Positions 61,116 to 64,000 of a stretch of DNA of 64,000 nucleotides are shown piece after piece. The translations under genes and the position numbers were made by a program. The notes under the pieces are model-generated. The model had not been told where the DNA came from. It did not search any database and was given only the letters and a program-made list of their open reading frames with translations. Source of the DNA: Ktedonobacter robiniae (GTDB taxonomy: Bacteria; Chloroflexota; Ktedonobacteria; Ktedonobacterales; Ktedonobacteraceae); assembly GCF_016587375.1 (NCBI RefSeq), contig NZ_BNJG01000001.1, positions 2,790,001 to 2,854,000 on the forward strand. Direction: 5' to 3'. Numbering within the stretch: position 1 is the stretch's first letter; every line of letters begins with the position of its first letter.

Positions 61116-63842
61116 ATGGCTGAGCAGGAGCAGAACACACTCACAATGCCCACTCCATCCGCCGCCGATCTTCCCAAGGCCTATGAGCCCCAGGCAGTCG
61201 AGGCCAAATGGTATCGCTTCTGGGAAGAGGGAGGCTACTTTAAGCCACGCCCCAATCCTGAGCGCAAGCCCTTTGTCATTAGTATGCCTCCGCCCAACGT
61301 GACGGGCGCGCTGCATCTGGGGCATGGTATTACCTCCACCGTTGAAGATATCCTGATCCGCTACCATCGCATGCTGGGCGATGAGACGCTCTGGGTTCCG
61401 GGCGAGGACCACGCCGGCATCGCGACCCAGACCGTTGTCGAGCGCCTGATCGCCAAAGAGGGGACCGACCGCCATAAACTGGGGCGTGAGGCCTTTTTAG
61501 AGCGTGTCTGGCAATGGGTACACCAGTATAAGGGACGCATTCAGGACCAGCATCGCCGCCTGGGCGCTTCCTGTGACTGGTCGCGTGAGCGCTTTACCCT
61601 TGATGAGGGGCTCTCTCACGCTGTGCGCGAGGTCTTCGTCAGCCTGTATGAAGAGGGACTGATCTATCGTGGCGAGCGCATCATCAACTGGTGTCCCCGC
61701 TGTATGAGCGCCCTCTCTGACCTCGAGGTCAACCATGTCGACACCCCTGGAAAGCTGACCTATGTGCGCTATCCGCTCAAGCCAGTTGAGGGCGAGAGCG
61801 AGACGCGCTATATTAGCGTCGCGACCACGCGCCCCGAAACCATTCTGGGTGATACCGCGATTGCTGTGAACCCCAACGATGCACGCTATAAGGATATTGT
61901 TGGACGCCTGGCAATCGTACCCGTGGTTGGACGCGAGATTCCTATCGTCGCCGACGAGGCCGTGGACCTGGCCTTCGGTACCGGCGCGGTCAAGGTCACG
62001 CCCGCGCACGATCCCACCGACTTCGAGATTGGCTTGCGCCATAAGCTGCCTGCCGTGCAGGTCATCGGCTTTGACGCTATTATGACCGAAGAGGCCGGTC
62101 CCTACGCGGGCCAGGATCGCTACGAGGCGCGCAAGAACCTCGTTGCCGAGCTTGAGCGCCAGGGTCTCGTGGTCAAAATCGAGGATTATAACGTGCCGCT
62201 GGGTCACTGCCAGCGCTGTGACACCGTCGTTGAGCCACTGATTTCCAAGCAATGGTTCGTCAAGATGAAGCCCCTGGCAACCCCCGCCATTGGCGCGGTG
62301 AAACATGGCCTGATTCGCATCGTACCCGAGCGCTTCAACAAGACCTATATGGATTGGCTGGAGAACATTCATGACTGGTGTATCTCGCGCCAGCTCTGGT
62401 GGGGCCACCGTATCCCGGTCTGGTACTGCGAAACCTGTGGTGAGATGTCGGTCAGCCGCGAGGATGTGACGGCCTGTTTGCATTGCCATAGTACGGCTGT
62501 ACGCCAGGACGAGGATGTGCTGGATACCTGGTTCAGCTCATGGCTCTGGCCCTTTAGCACGCTTGGTTGGCCCGAGGATAGCGCTGACCTGCGCCGCTAC
62601 TATCCAACGGCAGTTATGGAGACTGGCTACGACATCATCTTCTTCTGGGTTGCGCGCATGGTCATGGCAGGCATCCATTTTATGGGAACTGTGCCCTTCA
62701 GCACCATCTACCTGCACGGCTTGGTACGTGATGCCAAGGGTGAGAAGATGAGCAAGTCGAAGAATAACGTCATCGACCCGTTGGAGGTCATGGACAAGTT
62801 TGGCACCGATGCTCTGCGCTTCACTCTGGCCACCAGCAGTACGCCGGGCAACGATATGAAGCTGATCGAGGAGCGCATTGTTGGTAACCGCAACTTTGCT
62901 AACAAGATCTGGAATGCCTCGCGCTTTGTACTCATGTCCACGGCTGAGGTTGGTGGTGGCGTCCCCGATATCAGCGCGGTCAGGCCTCGTACCCTGGCCG
63001 ACCGCTGGATCTTGCAGCGCCTGAATCGCCTGACGCAGTCTGTGACACGCTTGATCAACGATTTCCAGCTTGGCGAGGCTGGACGCCAGATCAATGACTT
63101 CTTCTGGTCCGACTACTGTGATTGGTATGTTGAGAGCGCCAAGGTCCAGATGCAGGGTGACGAAGCGACACGCCAGTCGACCACAGCCATCCTGCGTGCC
63201 GTGCTGGATCAGAGCCTGCGCCTGCTGCATCCTTTCATGCCTTTTGTCACCGAGGAGGTCTGGCAGCACCTCTATCGCCTGACTGAGTCTGATCAGAGTA
63301 AGTGGCCAGCCTCGGCGCTGATCATCGCCCCCTGGCCAACCGCCCAGGAGCAGTTCGTCGATGAGGAGGCCGAGCAGCAGTTTAGCCTCTTGCAGGAAGC
63401 GATCACGCGTATCCGCGATGCGCGCAACCAGATGAACGTTGAGTCAGCACGCCGCATCCCGGTCATCATGGCTGCAGGCGAGTATGTCACGATGCTCAAG
63501 GAGCAGAGCCCGCTCATCCAGTTCCTGGCGCGCACCGAGGAGCCACAGTTGCATGTAGCTCTGGAGAGCAAGGTCGAGCAGGCGATGGGCCTGCTAGCTG
63601 GCAACGTCGAGATCTACCTGCCTCTAGCTGGTATGGTCGACATTGCCAAGGAGCTTGAGCGAATCGACAAAGAGATCACCCAGGCCCAGCAGGAACGTGC
63701 GCGCTTGCAGGGCAAGCTCTCCAACGAAAACTTTGTAGCTAAAGCCAAGCCCGAAGTAGTCGCCAAAGAGCGCGAGAAGCTCGCCGCCCAGGAGGAGCGC
63801 GTCGCTAAGCTCGAAACCCGCCGCGCCCAGCTCGCCGGCTAA
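61116..63842 (+). CDS. valS: Valyl-tRNA synthetase
   Basis: 908 residues, class I. HIGH-type motif PPPNVTGALHLGHG near 55-70, editing domain in the middle (about 200-340, with TTRPETILGDTAIAVNP), and the KMSKS motif GEKMSKSKNNVIDP near 544. The C-terminus ends in the arm coiled coil typical of ValRS (ELERIDKEITQAQQERARLQ). It charges tRNA-Val and edits Thr. GAGGAG precedes the ATG. Expression is likely governed by the T-box at 60690. Length and motifs are complete. Confidence 0.97.
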   Translation: MAEQEQNTLTMPTPSAADLPKAYEPQAVEAKWYRFWEEGGYFKPRPNPERKPFVISMPPPNVTGALHLGHGITSTVEDILIRYHRMLGDETLWVPGEDHAGIATQTVVERLIAKEGTDRHKLGREAFLERVWQWVHQYKGRIQDQHRRLGASCDWSRERFTLDEGLSHAVREVFVSLYEEGLIYRGERIINWCPRCMSALSDLEVNHVDTPGKLTYVRYPLKPVEGESETRYISVATTRPETILGDTAIAVNPNDARYKDIVGRLAIVPVVGREIPIVADEAVDLAFGTGAVKVTPAHDPTDFEIGLRHKLPAVQVIGFDAIMTEEAGPYAGQDRYEARKNLVAELERQGLVVKIEDYNVPLGHCQRCDTVVEPLISKQWFVKMKPLATPAIGAVKHGLIRIVPERFNKTYMDWLENIHDWCISRQLWWGHRIPVWYCETCGEMSVSREDVTACLHCHSTAVRQDEDVLDTWFSSWLWPFSTLGWPEDSADLRRYYPTAVMETGYDIIFFWVARMVMAGIHFMGTVPFSTIYLHGLVRDAKGEKMSKSKNNVIDPLEVMDKFGTDALRFTLATSSTPGNDMKLIEERIVGNRNFANKIWNASRFVLMSTAEVGGGVPDISAVRPRTLADRWILQRLNRLTQSVTRLINDFQLGEAGRQINDFFWSDYCDWYVESAKVQMQGDEATRQSTTAILRAVLDQSLRLLHPFMPFVTEEVWQHLYRLTESDQSKWPASALIIAPWPTAQEQFVDEEAEQQFSLLQEAITRIRDARNQMNVESARRIPVIMAAGEYVTMLKEQSPLIQFLARTEEPQLHVALESKVEQAMGLLAGNVEIYLPLAGMVDIAKELERIDKEITQAQQERARLQGKLSNENFVAKAKPEVVAKEREKLAAQEERVAKLETRRAQLAG

Positions 63843-63852
63843 ATAAATATTC

Positions 63853-63920
63853 GCACGCAATAAAAAGGGAGGAGTGTGGTGCCAGATCTGGCACCACACT
63901 CCTCCCTTTTTATTGCGTGC
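63853..63920. terminator. Perfect 68-bp palindrome after valS
   Basis: Arms 63853-63886 and 63887-63920 with no loop. It holds AATAAAAAGGG on the left and CCCTTTTTATT on the right, so either strand ends in a T-rich stretch. Two-way terminator likely. Confidence 0.9.
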
Positions 63921-64000
63921 TGTGACTCCCTTTCTTAGTAGTGTGGCGCAGGCGCGAAAGGGAGCGTTTGAGTGTTTAAAAGGGCTTGACTTTGGGGGTG

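Noticed and set aside
61497..62489. Minus-strand frame of 330 codons opposite valS
   Set aside because: Antisense shadow; valS is complete with all motifs.

Overview
The window looks like a stretch of chromosome from a soil Chloroflexota bacterium of the class Ktedonobacteria, or a close relative. This is inferred, not proven. The grounds are mid-range base composition, many small signalling proteins (PP2C, FHA plus zinc ribbon, HTH plus GAF, a degenerate GGDEF), a FadN-type beta-oxidation fusion protein, minCDE, a T-box leader on valS, and long intergenic regions full of dispersed structured repeats. No phage, plasmid, CRISPR array, rRNA or tRNA was seen.

Layout. 0-11.5 kb: PP2C phosphatase, CPA1-type antiporter, orphan LarC N-terminal domain, MsrA, Yip1-like protein, GNAT, Nudix, an LLM-class oxidoreductase whose 3' end overlaps a convergent M48 protease, a sugar isomerase/epimerase, and an MmyB-type regulator followed by an alpha/beta hydrolase. 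11.7-19.8 kb: a fatty-acid degradation cluster (acyl-CoA ligase, acyl-CoA dehydrogenase, MaoC-like hotdog protein, thiolase, FadN). 20-32 kb: a lone UgpC/MsmX-type ATPase, a small conserved-looking protein, a methyltransferase, an HTH-GAF regulator, a proline-rich membrane protein, an excisionase-type HTH protein, a degenerate GGDEF-MshEN protein, an orphan OmpR-type regulator, a double-FHA membrane protein and an MBL hydrolase. 32-42.8 kb: KAS III-like enzyme, GNAT, PAP2, coiled-coil protein, thioesterase, FtsH, aldose epimerase, minCDE. 44-64 kb: VOC dioxygenase-like protein, FAH-family protein, aroE, a Nudix/MBL pair, a UbiB-family kinase with an apparent frameshift, a lipoprotein, an M1 peptidase, DUF2752/TM2/YqeK/PadR genes, an FHA zinc-ribbon protein, and valS behind a T-box.

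The most unusual layer is between the genes. There are fifteen very long, nearly perfect hairpins (22-37 bp arms, each with its own sequence), mostly at gene 3' ends. A roughly 66-74 bp repeat family (four copies) has terminal and internal arms that vary in sequence but mostly stay complementary, suggesting a cloverleaf-like fold. A short GC-rich dyad module is attached to three of the long hairpins. Two copies of a TGTAGG-ended MITE-like repeat are also present. Two cloverleaf copies face each other around a 0.46 kb segment at 43.5-44.1 kb.

Functionally the genes are mostly housekeeping and signalling. The fatty-acid cluster forms a nearly complete beta-oxidation route. minCDE positions the division site. 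The PP2C and FHA proteins point to Ser/Thr phosphorylation signalling, although no kinase of that type lies in the window.
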